This document shows, piece by piece, positions 62,006 through 64,000 of a stretch of DNA of 64,000 bases. The notes beneath the pieces were generated by a model. That model was not told where the DNA came from. It searched no databases and saw only the letters and a program-made list of their open reading frames with translations. Numbering within the stretch: the stretch's first letter is position 1; each line of letters starts with the position of its first letter. A program made the translations under genes and the position numbers. Origin of the DNA: Quillaja saponaria (lineage: Eukaryota; Streptophyta; Magnoliopsida; Fabales; Quillajaceae); the NCBI GenBank assembly GCA_029379385.1, contig CM055611.1:24022092-24086091 (forward strand). The letters run 5' to 3'.

Positions 62006-62019
62006 TTATATATAAATAC
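62006..62019 (+). promoter_or_regulatory. TATA box region of the PFK gene
   Basis: TTATATATAAATA lies about 110 bp upstream of the start codon at 62126, so transcription would start near 62040. The short leader then contains an upstream ATG (62083). Confidence 0.45.
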
Positions 62020-62125
62020 TATTCTTTGGGTCAACCCATCTGGGTTTGGCGCCGCCCAATCAATCATCAAACGGCTATAAATATGTTGTCTTTTGGATAC
62101 GCTGCTCTCACTACCATCACGCCCC

Positions 62126-64000
62126 ATGGACTCTATTTCAAGTCCGAGGTTCCGATGCTTCGATCCCAGCAACTATTATGATTTGACACCCAGTCCCAGA
62201 CATTATTACCCTGCCAGCTTCTCTCCAAAATCGAAATCTCATTCAACTGGGGATTCAGCAAAGGACAATAACCTTGAGCCCAAAATTACCACCGGAGATG
62301 CTGGTTATGTGCTTGAAGATGTTCCTCACTTATCTGACTACAGCCCCGAACTCCCTGTAACACACTCTTTCTCTGCTCATTTTAGTTTAGCAAAAGGGTA
62401 TGTTTGGTTTCCGAGAAAAACAGTGGACATGAAAGAGTTATTGATTGTTGTGTGTGTATGGTCTATGGTGTGTATTATTGAACATTGTGGATATTTATTA
62501 TATTGTTTTAATATGCAGACATACCCCAATCCATTGCAAGATAATCCTTCCTATTCAGTTGTTAAGTAAGTTGTTCTGTACATAAAAGTTTGATTCTTTC
62601 TTTAGTTTAGTGCAGTATATTTAGTAAAAATGTGGGAATTACCAAGATAAAATAATTTTGATGATTGGTGTACATGATGTTTTGTTTCACCAGGCAGTAT
62701 TTTGTTAATTTGGATGACACAGTTGCTCAGCAAGTAAGTTACTTTTACTGGTTGTCCTTTTAGCTTTAGGCTGCTTATCCTACTAATCTTCTACATTCTT
62801 CCACAAACTAATTCCATTGATTCAGGGTTTAAACCTAGATTACAGTATGGCTGTTCAATGTTCTTTTTTTTGTTCCTCAAATGTCAGTATACAATTTTCC
62901 CTTAGGTGATTACTGTTTCCTATCTATAGATTGTTGTGCAGAAGAATAGTCCAAGAGGGACACATTTCAGGCGTGCTGGACCCCGTCAGAAGGTATTTGA
63001 GTTTTAATCTCACCCTCCCTGAAACACTTGTCTTTGAATCCATGTCAATTATAAGAACAAGTTTGATTAAATGTTCCTCAGGTATATTTTGAATCAGGAG
63101 GAAGTGTATGCTTGTATTGTGACATGCGGTGGTCTATGCCCTGGTCTGAATACTGTGATCAGAGAAATAGTATGTGGCCTATATCATATGTATGGTGTTC
63201 ACAAAGTTATTGGGATAGAGGTAAGCACGTACATTAATCTACTTGTTAAAACTCCCTCTGGCTTTATTTAGGCCCTGGTAAAATATATTCCCATCATTTC
63301 TTATTTCTTTCAAACTGTTTTCAATCTCAAGAAAATCAATAGTTCGTTCTAGAATTTATCCCTTGAATCTGCTGTATTTTTTCTTTTAATTTAATGTTTC
63401 AATATAGATTTGAGAGTTGGATATTGTGAGAGTCTATTATTCAACAGTGGCATTAAGTTGTTTCTTTTTGTCCTTTTGAAAATGTAGGGGGGATACAGAG
63501 GATTTTATGCTCGAAATACAGTTACTTTAACACCAAAGGTTGTCAATGACATCCATAAACGTGGTGGAACCATCCTTGGGACATCACGAGGAGGCCATGA
63601 TACCTCAAAGATTGTCGATAGCATTCAAGACCGGGGCATTAATCAGGTTTATTCCTGGCTTCTTAATAAGGACTCGAGTCTCTTGTCAGACATGATTTCA
63701 TCTTATGACAAACATCCCCTGAATTATATTTCGTGTATCAGGTTTACATAATTGGAGGTGATGGAACACAGAAAGGGGCTTCTGTGATTTTTGAGGTAAT
63801 TCATGGGATGTGCTCCTCATGCTGATGTAGTTTGCAGACAGCCAGACACATTGTTTCTATGTTGTTCTGGTTTCAGAAGCAGAAAATAATATTTGGCTAT
63901 TTCCTTGCAGAAATGATCAATGAAGTTTAGTTGAAGTGTTAAATTGATATGAATGGAAGTCAAAAATACTTACTAAGACAGCGCTCTACTGTGCAGGAAA
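62126..64000 (+). CDS. PFK: ATP-dependent 6-phosphofructokinase, 5' part (cut by the window edge)
   Basis: Cytosolic PFK3/6/7-type enzyme that phosphorylates fructose-6-phosphate in glycolysis. Exons: 62126-62356, 62519-62565, 62694-62733, 62930-62992, 63082-63220, 63488-63646, 63742-63795, and an eighth beginning at 63997. Recognisable blocks are [18 protein letters not shown] with [29 protein letters not shown], the glycine loop [26 protein letters not shown] with [20 protein letters not shown], and [21 protein letters not shown] (about 231-235) indicates ATP rather than pyrophosphate use. The catalytic PKTIDND block lies beyond the window. Exon 5 is 139 bases where 138 is needed: VYFES and EEVYACIV are in different frames around TCAGGAGGAAG (about 63097-63104). 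Either one G is surplus, or splicing uses the internal ATCAG|GAGG acceptor and drops VYFES. The start at 62126 is the first in-frame ATG. Confidence 0.9.

Overview
This is a nuclear genome window from a flowering plant, most likely a eudicot. The genes have many short AT-rich introns with GT-AG borders, the intergenic DNA is very AT-rich, and the products are plant-specific (Aux/IAA repressor, IQD protein, type-B hexokinase, F-box/FBD proteins). I cannot name the species. There is no bacterial, organellar, CRISPR or operon structure.

Layout. 1-5.1 kb: AT-rich upstream DNA with a G-box/AuxRE palindrome. 5.1-7.7 kb (+): an Aux/IAA repressor of the IAA26 type. 7.7-10.8 kb: intergenic. 10.8-11.1 kb (-): a doubtful two-exon small gene. 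11.6-18.5 kb (-): a complete nine-exon hexokinase (496 aa) whose seventh intron holds a copia-type LTR remnant and a Tourist-like MITE. 19.8-24.5 kb (-): a nuclear poly(A) polymerase. 28.7-30.3 kb (+): an IQD calmodulin-binding protein. 32.9 kb (+): tRNA-Ile(AAU). 33.3-36.3 kb (+): an acidic two-membrane-span protein with three MSA (G2/M) promoter elements. 39.1-40.8 kb (-): profilin, 131 aa. 42.3-48.1 kb (-): decayed genes, namely an RNA polymerase III Rpc31-like copy and two acid-phosphatase/VSP-like copies. 49.4-54.0 kb (-): mitochondrial processing peptidase alpha. 55.2-60.1 kb (-): two tandem F-box/LRR/FBD pseudogenes. 62.1 kb to the edge (+): the 5' part of an ATP-dependent phosphofructokinase.

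The genes do not form one pathway. Hexokinase and phosphofructokinase are both glycolytic but lie 44 kb apart and are unlikely to be co-organised. Intact housekeeping genes alternate with a graveyard of duplicated family members between 42 and 60 kb.

Three otherwise well-preserved genes (the acidic membrane protein, MPP-alpha and PFK) carry single-base length changes, three of them in or beside short homopolymers. Exon arithmetic and protein continuity place these precisely. They look more like residual assembly indels than biology, but only resequencing can tell. I found no convincing new multi-gene system. The most promising unexplained item is the acidic membrane protein with its MSA promoter array.
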